Shown here: piece by piece, positions 16,869-25,242 of the stretch
How positions within the stretch are numbered: the stretch's first letter is position 1
Layout: the number at the start of each line of letters is the position of its first letter
DNA from: Anaerocolumna sp. MB42-C2
Lineage (GTDB): Bacteria; Bacillota; Clostridia; Lachnospirales; Lachnospiraceae
Length of the DNA: 64,000 nt
Direction: 5' to 3'
Assembly: GCF_030913705.1 (NCBI RefSeq)
Contig: NZ_CP133190.1
Coordinates: forward strand, 2,294,001-2,358,000
Program-made: the position numbers and the translations under genes
Notes under the pieces: generated by a model
Databases searched by the model: none
What the model saw: only the letters and a program-made list of their open reading frames with translations
Told to the model about the DNA's origin: nothing

Positions 16869-17585
16869 TTATAAATCCGCAGTATCTTTTAAAAGTTTTT
16901 CATCTAATATAAGAATGGATTTATTGCTGACCGAACGAATGGTTCCCTCATCCTCCATTTGACTCAATTTACGGCTGACGGTTTCCCTTGTTACCCCTAA
17001 ATAATTTGCCATCCCCTCACGGCTTAAGGGTAGGCGAATGAGTATACCCTCCGTAACAGCTTTTCCATATTTTTCTGAAAAATCCATTAACAAAGAACTA
17101 ATTCTGGTATCCACACTTCGAACACCCATGCTTTGCAGGCTTTTTTCCAGTCTGGCCATACGGCCGCCAAGTTCTTCAATTATTTTCAAGGCAATATCGG
17201 GATACTTAAATAACAATTGCTGTAATTGGAATTTTGTAAGAGTGCAGGCCTTAAAAGGTGTCAATGCTTCCACCGTAAAAGCAGCCGTCTGATTATTTAG
17301 TAAATACTGTTCTCCGAAGAAATCTCCTTCTGAGAATATATATAATATTTGTTCTCTGCCATCCGGTGTGTATTTATATGCTTTCGCACTGCCTTCATTA
17401 ATAATAACAATAGTATCCGGTTTATCGCCTAGGTTGAAGATGGCTTCTCCTTTTTTATAATCTTTATGTTCAATTTTTTCTGATATTTTAATCAGATCTT
17501 CCTGGTTAAGCCCATTAAAGATAGGTACCTTATGAATACATAATTTATTTGAGCAAAACATACATTTATTTGATTCTTTAACCAT
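16869..17585 (-). CDS. Crp/Fnr family transcriptional regulator (FNR-like)
   Basis: About 238 residues from ATG 17583-17585, which has AAGGGAG; an upstream in-frame ATG at 17615 lacks support. Three N-terminal cysteines (Cys8, 11, 16 in CMFCSNKLC) could bind an iron-sulfur cluster. The cyclic-nucleotide-type beta-roll (GSAKAYKYTPDGREQILYIF, GDFFGEQYLL) leads to a Crp helix-turn-helix (REGMANYLGVTRETVSRKL). The ETVSR recognition helix has the Glu and Arg typical of FNR, fitting the boxes seen before ric and the flavodiiron gene. Probably an NO- or redox-responsive activator. Confidence 0.88.
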   Translation of the reverse strand: MVKESNKCMFCSNKLCIHKVPIFNGLNQEDLIKISEKIEHKDYKKGEAIFNLGDKPDTIVIINEGSAKAYKYTPDGREQILYIFSEGDFFGEQYLLNNQTAAFTVEALTPFKACTLTKFQLQQLLFKYPDIALKIIEELGGRMARLEKSLQSMGVRSVDTRISSLLMDFSEKYGKAVTEGILIRLPLSREGMANYLGVTRETVSRKLSQMEDEGTIRSVSNKSILILDEKLLKDTADL

Positions 17586-17764
17586 AAAAATCTCCCTTAT
17601 ATAGTTTAAGTGCATGCGTGTACTTCTTGCGTAAGAACCTTCCCTTTTAAGTGAAAGTTAATCTGCAAAATAGAGCACTCATGCACATTTTGTAAAAATC
17701 AGCTTAGATTATGAATTTTATCCTTTCTTTAAGTGCCAAAAGTGACTATCTGACACCCCATCTA

Positions 17765-18952
17765 TTATATATGTCCAACAAACTGCCTTCCGTACTCTGT
17801 GCAATTGGCTAATTTCTCCTCATCCGGTACCCACAGGGAACGGTGACCGTCATCCGCAAGTTTAAAACCACATCTGCCAAGTTCATCGGTTAACTGCTTT
17901 ACAGCTTCACCGCTCCAGCCATAACTACCAAATGCCGCTGCGCTTTTTTTCTTGAATTTGAGTCCTTTTACCATCTCAAGGAGCCCTCCGATGGAATGTA
18001 AATAACCGTTATTTACAGTGGGTGATCCAACTAATATCGCTTTTGAACGGAATATTTCAGTAACAATATCATTTTTATCTTCTTTTGCAGAATTAAACAG
18101 TTTTACAGTGATGGAGTTATCCGCCTTACGAATACCGTCGGCAATCGCTTCTGCCATTTTTTTTGTGGCATTCCACATAGTATCATAAATAATTGTGATC
18201 TGGTTTTCCTGATAAGCATCTGCCCATTTTATATATTGATTTACAATCTGAAGTGGATCCTTTTTCCATATGATACCATGACTCGGGCAAATCATAGCTA
18301 CCGGCAGGTTAAATTTTAAAATTTCATCTATTTTCTTGGTTACCAACGAGCTGAAAGGTGTTAATATATTCGCATAATATTTCAGTGCTTCCTCATATAA
18401 TTCTGAATTATCTACCGTATCGTTATATAAAGATTCCGTGGCATAATGCTGCCCAAATGCGTCATTACTGAATAAGATATTTTCCTCTGTCATATAAGTA
18501 AACATGCTGTCAGGCCAGTGCAGCATGGGAGCTTCAATAAAGATAAGTTTGCTTTCACCAAGATCTAAGGTCTCACCGGTTTTTACCGTTACAAAATTCC
18601 AGTCTTCATGATAATGAGCTTTTAATATCTGAGCCCCTTTGGCAGTACAATAAACAGGAGTATCCGGTATTTCTCTTAATAGCTCCGGCAGTGCGCCGCT
18701 ATGGTCTATTTCACCATGGTTAGCAATAATATAATCAATTTCCTTTAAATCGATTTCCTCTTTTAACCGTGAAACAAATTCCTTATCATAAGGCTGCCAC
18801 ACCGTATCTATTAATACTGTTTTTTCATCACGTATTAAATAAGAATTATAGGAGGAACCTTTCTTTGTAGAATATTCCTGCCCATGAAAATTTTTCAGCT
18901 CCCAATCCACTTTGCCAACCCAGGTTACTTTATCTGTTAATTTCTTAGTCAT
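17765..18952 (-). CDS. Flavodiiron protein (NO/O2 reductase)
   Basis: About 395 residues. The N-terminal metallo-beta-lactamase-fold domain carries the di-iron ligands (NHGEIDHSG, LHWPDSMF, FSNDAFGQH, CPSHG) and the C-terminal flavodoxin domain binds FMN (IIYDTMWNATKKMAEAI, VGSPTVNNGYLHS, FGSYGWSGEAV). Members reduce O2 to water or NO to N2O in anaerobes. No rubredoxin domain is fused. ATG 18950-18952 follows GGAGG. An FNR-type box precedes it at the same distance as for ric. Confidence 0.93.
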   Translation of the reverse strand: MTKKLTDKVTWVGKVDWELKNFHGQEYSTKKGSSYNSYLIRDEKTVLIDTVWQPYDKEFVSRLKEEIDLKEIDYIIANHGEIDHSGALPELLREIPDTPVYCTAKGAQILKAHYHEDWNFVTVKTGETLDLGESKLIFIEAPMLHWPDSMFTYMTEENILFSNDAFGQHYATESLYNDTVDNSELYEEALKYYANILTPFSSLVTKKIDEILKFNLPVAMICPSHGIIWKKDPLQIVNQYIKWADAYQENQITIIYDTMWNATKKMAEAIADGIRKADNSITVKLFNSAKEDKNDIVTEIFRSKAILVGSPTVNNGYLHSIGGLLEMVKGLKFKKKSAAAFGSYGWSGEAVKQLTDELGRCGFKLADDGHRSLWVPDEEKLANCTEYGRQFVGHI

Positions 18953-18991
18953 AATATTTACCTCCAAAATTGATTTGCTTTCTTTGTTTAT

Positions 18992-19033
18992 AGTATACCA
19001 ATTTCATATTATCTAAACTATGATACAAATCAC
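18992..19033 (-). promoter_or_regulatory. FNR-type box and -10 element of the flavodiiron gene
   Basis: ATGAT-ACAA-ATCAC (19020-19033) keeps eight of ten FNR consensus bases. The -10 box TATACT (18992-18997) begins 29.5 bp from the box centre, the same spacing and the same -10 hexamer as before ric. Confidence 0.66.
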
Positions 19034-19072
19034 ATTTTGAAAATAAGCATAAATCCTTGATTTCAGCCGGAT

Positions 19073-19384
19073 TTAATCCAGATGAAATACTAACTGTAAA
19101 TCCTGGGTCACAGGGCTGTTATCCGGATTAGTCTCCATAATATCTGCCATATAATCCCACCATTGTCTGTTAATAGCGGTATCTGCTGCCTGTGCCCATA
19201 ATTCTTCATCCAGTATTTCAATATATCCAAATAATGTATTGGTTTCTCTGTCCAGAAAAATAGAGTAGTTCTTTCCCCCATAAGCATGAATCATATCAAT
19301 CATCTCAGGCCATAATTCATTATGGCGTTTATAATATTCCTGCTCCATTCCTTCATACAATTTCATTTTAAAACCTTTAATCAT
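19073..19384 (-). CDS. rhaM: L-rhamnose mutarotase
   Basis: A 103-residue single-domain protein. MKLYEGMEQEYYKRHNELWPE with the catalytic His, IFLDRETNTLFGYIE, and QWWDYMADIMETNPDNSP are the RhaM/DUF718 signature. It interconverts alpha- and beta-L-rhamnose. AGAAAGGA precedes ATG. No rhamnose catabolic genes are in the window, so it is an isolated member of that pathway; the rfb genes nearby serve synthesis instead. Confidence 0.9.
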   Translation of the reverse strand: MIKGFKMKLYEGMEQEYYKRHNELWPEMIDMIHAYGGKNYSIFLDRETNTLFGYIEILDEELWAQAADTAINRQWWDYMADIMETNPDNSPVTQDLQLVFHLD

Positions 19385-19509
19385 ATTAATATCCTTTCTT
19401 TTTAAAATTCCATTTTTTTGGTAACCATTATCTATATATCATTATACTCACATAATAATTTAAAATAAAGTCTAAAAGAAAATATTATAATATTAGAAAA
19501 TACAAGAAA

Positions 19510-19638
19510 GAGTCTGGCTTGCCAGACTTTAGCGCTGACGCGCTGTCACGACAGTGACATCTTCCTTAAAACGCGTCATGTGCATCCTGCCGGTCGGGCT
19601 TTTTATGCAATAGTACGCAATTTCTTATTGCATAAAAA
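19510..19638 (+). repeat. Multi-hairpin dispersed repeat, copy 1 (short subtype)
   Basis: Successive hairpins: AGTCTGG/CCAGACT, AGCGC-TGAC-GCGCT, TGTCAC-GACA-GTGACA, then a CGTCATG element, GCCGGTCGGGCTTTTT (terminator-like) and a final TTATGCAATA...TATTGCATAA stem. The core is nearly identical at 25076-25193 and clearly related at 52281 and 58053. It lies convergent to flavodoxin. Could be an RNA gene, a composite terminator or a miniature mobile element. Confidence 0.7.
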
Positions 19639-19719
19639 CAGTGAGCCGTTACAATACAAGTAATTTATCTTACTTAAGGTCAAAGTTAAATAAATTAATT
19701 ATCTGCTATCAGCTCACTG
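19639..19719 (-). terminator. Probable terminator of the flavodoxin transcript
   Basis: CAGTGAGC (19639-19646) and GCTCACTG (19712-19719) pair across 65 bases. On the minus strand the second arm is followed by TTTTTATGC. The long loop makes efficiency uncertain. Confidence 0.4.
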
Positions 19720-19794
19720 CTCATTTTATGCTATTATTTTCTTTCTTAAAACCATTATAAGTTTTCCGATTAATTTTATCATTCCATAATTTAA

Positions 19795-20223
19795 TTACAA
19801 CGCGAGACTTTTACCCAACTGATAACAACGATCCAGGGTTTCTTTATCGGGTTCGCCAAGAACGGTAACACCTTTTCCATTTACAATTTCCGCACCTGCA
19901 CTGATGAATCTTTCTTCCCAATCAGACATCCATTCACATTCTCCCCAACCGTACGAACCAAACAGCCCAATTCTTTTTCCCTGAGCATATTTTTCTACTT
20001 CAGCAACAAAAGGTTCCATATATTCTTCCTCTAATTCTTCCGCTCCCATAGATGGGCATCCCAGAGCAAATACCGGTATTTCCTTCAGCATTTCCGCTTT
20101 TATCGCTGTTACTTCAACAACTTCTGCTTCTTTTCCCTCTGATAAAACACCCTCACCAATCATCTTTGCCATCTTTTCTGTATTACCTGTTCCACTCCAA
20201 TATACTACAAATATCTTATTCAT
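19795..20223 (-). CDS. Flavodoxin
   Basis: A 142-residue FMN-binding electron carrier. The phosphate-binding loop (VVYWSGTGNTEKMA), the isoalloxazine-contact loops (GCPSMGAEELEE) and GSYGWGECEWMSDWEE are diagnostic. AAGGAGG precedes ATG. Flavodoxins replace ferredoxin when iron is scarce; Fur-like boxes upstream of the neighbouring DUF2325 gene, 87 bp before it on the same strand, would fit iron control of both. Confidence 0.93.
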   Translation of the reverse strand: MNKIFVVYWSGTGNTEKMAKMIGEGVLSEGKEAEVVEVTAIKAEMLKEIPVFALGCPSMGAEELEEEYMEPFVAEVEKYAQGKRIGLFGSYGWGECEWMSDWEERFISAGAEIVNGKGVTVLGEPDKETLDRCYQLGKSLAL

Positions 20224-20310
20224 AAGAATCCTCCTTATGTGTTAATGTCCGGGTAACCCCGGAAATAGTTAAACTGGTATTCTAAGAACTGCTGCATTTA
20301 AGATCTATAC

Positions 20311-20595
20311 TTATACCGCACAATGCTCCAACAATATGTCTTTTAATGCATAGGCACTGCTGCTATGGCTTCTTTCTATAATGGTGTCATCTTTTTCTAC
20401 CGCTTGAAGGGCAGAAACAACCATTTTATGGGAAACGGTATTGGTAAATAAAATAAGCAGATCAGGTTTTCCTACCATAGTTTTAAAGTTGGCGGGCATA
20501 TGAGTAAATACTTTAGCTTTACACTTATGTTGTTTGCATATCTCTTTATATGTACAGACCATTCTGTCATGTCCTCCGACTATTACTATACTCAT
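20311..20595 (-). CDS. DUF2325 domain protein
   Basis: A 94-residue protein opening with SIVIVGGHDRMVCTYKEIC and containing PDLLILFTNTVSHKMV, the DUF2325 pattern. The family role is unknown; members often sit with iron- or metal-related genes. GGAGGTG precedes ATG. It is probably co-transcribed with flavodoxin downstream. Confidence 0.82.
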   Translation of the reverse strand: MSIVIVGGHDRMVCTYKEICKQHKCKAKVFTHMPANFKTMVGKPDLLILFTNTVSHKMVVSALQAVEKDDTIIERSHSSSAYALKDILLEHCAV

Positions 20596-20618
20596 TTTTC
20601 ACCTCCGCATTAATTGCA

Positions 20619-20704
20619 ATTGACTTTCATTATCATTTTGTGTTTATAGATTATCATATATCCGATTCATTTGGCAAGTATTTTAATTGATAATAATTAT
20701 TGTT
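20619..20704 (-). promoter_or_regulatory. Two Fur-like boxes upstream of DUF2325-flavodoxin
   Basis: TTGACTTTCATTATCATTTT (20621-20640) and ATTGATAATAATTATTG (20686-20702) resemble Fur boxes made of GATAAT-type hexamers. A TTGCCA/ATAATC promoter-like pair lies between them. The match was made by eye in AT-rich DNA, so confidence is limited. Confidence 0.4.
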
Positions 20705-20857
20705 TTATTCATCCGGTCCTGTAGTTCTCTTAATTTCTCCAAAAATTTGCAGAACTTTAACCACATATTACAAAAGACTAGTCTAATCTCTATTTAGGAC
20801 TAGAATAGTCTTTTATTTTTATCCGGAAAAACTCGATTCACTTCTCTTTAAAAAATA

Positions 20858-21913
20858 CTAATCCTCCATAGGAACAAAATCCCCTCTGGCACTGATTATT
20901 TCATAACCAACCTTTTTCATCCGGTTCTGAAGACAGACCCTGCATTCGGCGGCTTCATCACCGGTACAGATTTTATTGTCATAAAGTTCATATTTTTTTC
21001 GTACCGTAACAGGGGACAGGTTGGGCATAACCACGTTAGCACCGGATAAAACGCCCTTTTCTCTTCCAAGAGGATGAATTGTACCAAGCGCGGTAGTTGC
21101 AGGTATTAAAGCATTGGGGATCATTAACCGCAATATACTGATTAAATACAGGGTAAGATCCATAGAACCTTTCTCCCTATCAGCAAAAGGGGTATCATGG
21201 TGGGGCAGATAAGGTCCGATACCAATCATCGCCGGGGATAGTTCTTTTATAAAAAGCAGATCTTCCGCCAGATGTTCCGCTGTCTGATAAGGAGATCCAA
21301 CCATAAAACCGGTACCCACCTGATAACCGATTTCTTTTAAGTTCCTTAGGCATTGTTTTCGGTTTTCCAAACTTAAAGAAGCCGGGTGAAGTTTTTCATA
21401 ATGTTCTTTGTTGGCAGTTTCGTGACGTAACAGGTAACGGTCAGCCCCCGCTTTAAAATATGTCAAATAAGATTTATAACTCTTCTCACCTATGGACAAC
21501 GTGATTGCACAGTCCGGATAGTTTGCTTTCATAGTTAAAATAATATCCGCCATATCATCATCGGAATACCGTAAATCTTCTCCGCCCTGTAAAACGAATG
21601 TGCGAAATCCCAGGCCATAACCCTCTTTGCAGCACTCAAGAATATCTTCCTTGGTCAGCCTGTATCGGGTAACATTGGTATTACTTTTCCTGATGCCGCA
21701 GTAGTAACAATCATTTTTACAATTATTTGTAAATTCAATTAAACCTCTGGTATAAACTTTATTATCAAAATATTGCTTAGCCGTTTTTACAGCTTTCTCT
21801 CTGAGATATTCAGCATCTTCCTCTGTAAAACCGGTTAGAAGATGTATAAATTCTTCCCTCGTTAAGGTTCTTTGGATTTCTAAGGTATCAATCAGTTTTT
21901 TCTTATCAGGCAT
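20858..21913 (-). CDS. hydE: [FeFe]-hydrogenase maturase HydE (radical SAM)
   Basis: A 351-residue radical SAM enzyme of H-cluster assembly. The CxxxCxxC motif is at Cys65-Cys69-Cys72 (CKNDCYYCGIRK), followed by FVLQGGEDLRYSDDD and the C-terminal CTGDEAAECRVC, which matches the second-cluster cysteine pattern of HydE. HydE makes part of the dithiolate-bridged di-iron cluster with HydF and HydG, neither of which is in the window. It is separated from the next gene by a leader of about 270 nt with its own promoter. Confidence 0.93.
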   Translation of the reverse strand: MPDKKKLIDTLEIQRTLTREEFIHLLTGFTEEDAEYLREKAVKTAKQYFDNKVYTRGLIEFTNNCKNDCYYCGIRKSNTNVTRYRLTKEDILECCKEGYGLGFRTFVLQGGEDLRYSDDDMADIILTMKANYPDCAITLSIGEKSYKSYLTYFKAGADRYLLRHETANKEHYEKLHPASLSLENRKQCLRNLKEIGYQVGTGFMVGSPYQTAEHLAEDLLFIKELSPAMIGIGPYLPHHDTPFADREKGSMDLTLYLISILRLMIPNALIPATTALGTIHPLGREKGVLSGANVVMPNLSPVTVRKKYELYDNKICTGDEAAECRVCLQNRMKKVGYEIISARGDFVPMED

Positions 21914-22184
21914 CTTAATTACTCGCTTTCTTTTATAATAAAAGGGTTGTGAGTGTGCTTTCTAAGCCGAGTGTTTTCTTGTTATTTATTGTTTATTCCT
22001 AAACAACAAATAATCCCTGTGCCCCCTAAAGAGGCACAAGGATAGAAAATCAAAACGTAACTACGCAGCAACTAAATAACCATAATACTAACGTAATCAT
22101 GTATATGTGGTTTGCGTATTCTATACTCTCGCCTTTTCACTTGGGACGTACCCTAATGCTCAGCACGAACTATTTTTAATTTAT
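21914..22184 (-). promoter_or_regulatory. Long structured 5' leader of hydE
   Basis: From the predicted promoter the transcript has about 270 untranslated nt. Pairing elements include TACGCA/TGCGTA enclosing AACCA/TGGTT, GTAT-AGA-ATAC, a strong hairpin CCTTGTGCC/GGCACAGGG (about 22012-22042) and TTGTTTA/TAAACAA. Long leaders of this type usually hold riboswitches or attenuators. It does not match a riboswitch class I can name. Confidence 0.5.
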
Positions 22185-22190
22185 AGCTAT

Positions 22191-22219
22191 ATTATACACC
22201 TGCATTGCTTTTTAGTAAA
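22191..22219 (-). promoter_or_regulatory. Promoter of hydE
   Basis: Minus-strand TTTACT (22214-22219), a 17-bp spacer and a perfect TATAAT (22191-22196). It sets the transcription start near 22184. Confidence 0.65.
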
Positions 22220-22341
22220 TACTAATTCAATAACCTTTTTTCCGAGTAAAAATTTCTATTATTTTTTGTTATTCTCATAAAAGCACACGCATCTTAATCT
22301 TTTTGCATAAATTATTACATAAAGCAGAAAGGGGAATTTTA

Positions 22342-22851
22342 TTGCAGGACGATCAATTTTATTATAATAAATTTCAAAACTTCCAGAATTCTAATAGTGA
22401 ACAGCCGGTTTATCCTGATATGACATTTATGCAGCAACCAGGAGAAGATGGGCGTCCACCAAGAAGAGATGACCGGCAAAGGGATGACAGACAAAGAGAT
22501 AACAGGCCAAGAGACGAGAGAGGCCCCGGCAGAGATAATCAACCTCCCTTTATACCGCCGCCACCGCCCCCACCATTTACACCACCGCCGGGCGAAGGTG
22601 GACCGACGCAAGCTCCAAGATCGGCTCCGCCAGCTTTTTCACCACGTATTCCATCAAGACAAGATGGTCCAAGAGGTATTAGAAATTGTCTATACAGGAA
22701 TACTTTTATCTGGTTAAACAATGGCAACAGTTTCTGGTTCTATCCGACCTTTGTCGGAAGGCAGGCAGTATCCGGATTCCGTTGGAGAGGTTTTGCCTGG
22801 ACTTTCGAAAGAATTAATTTGAACCGTATCTGGTCTTTTCAATGTTTCTAA
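22342..22851 (+). CDS. Proline-rich protein with RD repeats and aromatic C-terminus
   Basis: Function not recognised. TTG 22342 is preferred, with AGAAAGGGG 7 nt upstream (an earlier in-frame ATG at 22303 has no site), giving about 169 residues. Order: an Asn/Phe/Tyr-rich start, an Arg/Asp repeat tract (RRDDRQRDDRQRDNRPRDE), a poly-proline block (FIPPPPPPPFTPPPGEGGP), then a compact C-terminus dense in aromatics (FIWLNNGNSFWFYPTFVGRQ, GFRWRGFAWTFERINLNRI). No signal peptide. The composition recalls spore-surface proteins of Firmicutes, but this is a guess from composition. Confidence 0.6.
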   Translation: MQDDQFYYNKFQNFQNSNSEQPVYPDMTFMQQPGEDGRPPRRDDRQRDDRQRDNRPRDERGPGRDNQPPFIPPPPPPPFTPPPGEGGPTQAPRSAPPAFSPRIPSRQDGPRGIRNCLYRNTFIWLNNGNSFWFYPTFVGRQAVSGFRWRGFAWTFERINLNRIWSFQCF

Positions 22852-22933
22852 TTCGTGATTAAACTTGAAGCAAAAGACAACTGACTTTTAAAAGTCCGCA
22901 TCTTTTCTCCTTTTTATCAACGGGAGTACAGCA

Positions 22934-22969
22934 AAACCGGGGAAACCATTTATCTAGTTTCCCCGGTTT
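22934..22969. terminator. Bidirectional terminator
   Basis: AAACCGGGGAAAC (22934-22946) and GTTTCCCCGGTTT (22957-22969) form a perfect 13-bp stem with a 10-nt loop. It lies between the convergent proline-rich and MATE genes. Confidence 0.85.
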
Positions 22970-22993
22970 GTCATATACAGAATACTTTCACAG

Positions 22994-24358
22994 TTATCCT
23001 CTTGTTACATTGCGTACCCATTTATATGATTTATATCGCAGTGTAGTAAGAGGAATCTTAATAATTTCATCACTCATAATAATCATATATACAATCGGAA
23101 CCGGCAGTTTCCAGACAAAAGCTGCCAGGGCTCCGAAGAATATGGAGCATCCCCAAAGAGTTGATACATCTAATATCAATCCGAATTTCGTATCACCACC
23201 GGCCCGGAATACACCAACTACCATAGTGGTATTATAAGCCTGTCCAATAGCAAAATATGACATAACAAACATCATGACCTTTAAATACCCTCTAGCTTCT
23301 GTACTTAAGGTTAATTGACTTTGGGCTATACTGGATACTCCTAAAATCACACCGGCTCCGATAAAACCTAATAAAAGGGTTAAACGGATAAAACGCTTTG
23401 CGTATACTTTTGCGAGTTCTTCTTTCTGTTCTCCGATTGCTTTCCCAATTATAATCGCTGTTGCATTCGCCAATCCAAATGCAACTACCATTGCAAGCTG
23501 TCTGGTTACTTGAGTAACAGAATTCGCAGCAACCACCGAACTTCCTAAATGTCCGATTATAGCAGCATTTGTTGAAGTTCCTGCTCCCCAGATCAACTCA
23601 TTTAACATAACCGGTATAGCAAACGTAAAGAAATCTTTCATTAATACATTTTCCTTATGGAATAAATCTTTTATATGAAATTTTAATACTTTATTTACCT
23701 TTCTGGCATAAAACCATACAATAATAAATTCTGTTATCCTTGCTATTAAAGTAGCCAGGGCAGCACCTCTGATACCCATAGGTTCCAAACCGAATAAACC
23801 GAAGATAAACACAGCGTTTAATATTACATTAATAATCAAGGAAATTAAATAAACAACCGTTGATATTATGACCCTTTCCACACTTCGCATGATGTTAAGG
23901 TAAATCATAGTAATAGCTACAAAAATATAGGATATACCCACAATTTTTAAATATTGAATTCCTTCCGTTATTACTGCCTCTTCTGAAGTAAATATTTTCA
24001 TAATAGGTCGTGGAAATAGTAAAACTGCCATTGTAAAAATAATAGAAACTATTAGTGCAAATCTCATAGCAATTGCAAGTATTTTTTCAATAGTACGAAT
24101 GTCTTTTTTGCCCCAGTATTGGGCAGTCAATACAGCAGCTCCGGAGGTCAATCCGAAGAAGATCAAAGTCATAATAAATTGCACCTGCCCAGCCAGGGAT
24201 GCTGCCGAAAGTGACGTTTCTCCTACTTTTCCCAACATAATTACATCAGCGGAACTAACTCCGACATTAATCAGATTTTGTAAGGCCATGGGCAATACCA
24301 AAGAAAAAACTAATTTGTAGAAATTTCTTTTTTCTTCCCGGTTATTTATATAAGTCAT
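22994..24358 (-). CDS. MATE family efflux transporter
   Basis: A 454-residue, twelve-helix multidrug/toxin exporter driven by H+ or Na+. The N-terminal SLVLPMALQNLINVGVSSAD and the second-half repeat TFAIPVMLNELIWGAGTSTN are MATE hallmarks. AAAGGAG precedes ATG. A MarR-type gene lies directly upstream on the same strand with 103 bp between, so marR-mate is a probable drug-responsive operon. Substrate unknown. Confidence 0.92.
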   Translation of the reverse strand: MTYINNREEKRNFYKLVFSLVLPMALQNLINVGVSSADVIMLGKVGETSLSAASLAGQVQFIMTLIFFGLTSGAAVLTAQYWGKKDIRTIEKILAIAMRFALIVSIIFTMAVLLFPRPIMKIFTSEEAVITEGIQYLKIVGISYIFVAITMIYLNIMRSVERVIISTVVYLISLIINVILNAVFIFGLFGLEPMGIRGAALATLIARITEFIIVWFYARKVNKVLKFHIKDLFHKENVLMKDFFTFAIPVMLNELIWGAGTSTNAAIIGHLGSSVVAANSVTQVTRQLAMVVAFGLANATAIIIGKAIGEQKEELAKVYAKRFIRLTLLLGFIGAGVILGVSSIAQSQLTLSTEARGYLKVMMFVMSYFAIGQAYNTTMVVGVFRAGGDTKFGLILDVSTLWGCSIFFGALAAFVWKLPVPIVYMIIMSDEIIKIPLTTLRYKSYKWVRNVTRG

Positions 24359-24461
24359 AAGTATTCTCCTTTAAGTATTTATTAATCCTCTTTTGCTATC
24401 AAAAACCTGTGAGCTCTCAAATAATATGTAGGTAAACTAAACTCCGGTCCCTGTCACATTC

Positions 24462-24917
24462 TTAATCAATATACATAGAAACACGAATTGCTTTGGTTAA
24501 GGTTTCATTAATCCGAGTAAAATCCTCCATATCCTTAGGTTTTATAGATTCAAATGCTTCCGTTTCTGCCTTTTTTAAAGCATTTATCATATCCAATGTA
24601 AATTTATATCCTTTTTCCGTTAGATAAATATCATAATTTCGTTTATCTTCTTTTGATTGTTTTTTCCCTGCGATATTTTTATTTATTAATCCTTGTATAA
24701 TACTGGATACCGTCTGCTTAGGATAAAATAAGGCTTCGCAAATAGATCGCTGGGTACAGCCGGAAGAATGTTCAAATATTGCCCTTAAAACAAACAATGC
24801 TGAACTGGTAAGATCATAACGTTTTGCAAATTCCGTATATAATCTCTCTACTAAAATCCACTGATTATACCAGCTCTCTATCTGTTCAGGTATAACATTA
24901 TTATTTTCATATTCCAT
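24462..24917 (-). CDS. MarR family transcriptional regulator
   Basis: A 151-residue winged-helix protein. The DNA-binding region is HSSGCTQRSICEALFYPKQTVSSIIQGLINKN followed by the wing (KQSKEDKRNYDIYLTEKG with the family DxR-like Asp/Arg). Long helices at both ends form the dimer interface. AAAGGAG precedes ATG. It probably represses itself and the MATE gene downstream. Confidence 0.88.
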   Translation of the reverse strand: MEYENNNVIPEQIESWYNQWILVERLYTEFAKRYDLTSSALFVLRAIFEHSSGCTQRSICEALFYPKQTVSSIIQGLINKNIAGKKQSKEDKRNYDIYLTEKGYKFTLDMINALKKAETEAFESIKPKDMEDFTRINETLTKAIRVSMYID

Positions 24918-25075
24918 ATTCAGCTCCTTTTAAGTTCGGAAAATTAGTCCGACATAGGACAAAATAACATTTTTTATACAAAAAGTCAATGTTAATAAGC
25001 AACAATATAAAAAACTGCTGCAATTCTCCGGTTTTATGTGACAAGCATTATTTGATTTACGAGCTAGAGTCTGGT

Positions 25076-25193
25076 TTACCGGACTCTAGCGCTGACGCGC
25101 TGTCACGACAGTGACATCTTCCTTAAGTGCGTCATGTGCATCCTGCCGGTCGGGCTTTTTGTGCAATAGGAAGCAATTTCCTATTGCATAAAA
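25076..25193 (+). repeat. Multi-hairpin dispersed repeat, copy 2 (short subtype)
   Basis: From AGAGTCTGG through AGCGC-TGAC-GCGCT, TGTCAC-GACA-GTGACA, GTGCGTCATGTGCA and CCGGTCGGGCTTTTT to GCAATAGGAA...TTCCTATTGC. The core matches copy 1 almost base for base, while the last stem differs in sequence but keeps its pairing. It lies between divergent marR and the YfjL-like gene. Confidence 0.7.
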
Positions 25194-25233
25194 CCCAAAT
25201 AAAAAAAGAAAAACTGATTTAGTTAATATACTG

Positions 25234-25242
25234 TGGTATAAT
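25234..25242 (+). promoter_or_regulatory. Extended -10 promoter upstream of the YfjL-like gene
   Basis: TGG-TATAAT is an extended -10 element with a weak -35 (CTGATT, 25214-25219) 17 bp before it. It gives a 5' UTR of more than 200 nt to the gene at 25466. Confidence 0.5.

Noticed and set aside
21914..22184. hydE leader as a guanidine/ykkC-type, T-box or c-di-GMP riboswitch
   Set aside because: Fragments such as TAGGGTACG, GGCGAGAG and GCAAACC recall these classes, but their full conserved cores are not present.
22339..22727. Additional frames over the proline-rich gene, on both strands
   Set aside because: They are by-products of the proline/arginine-biased codons; only the + strand frame with the TTG start has a ribosome binding site and a folded-looking C-terminus.
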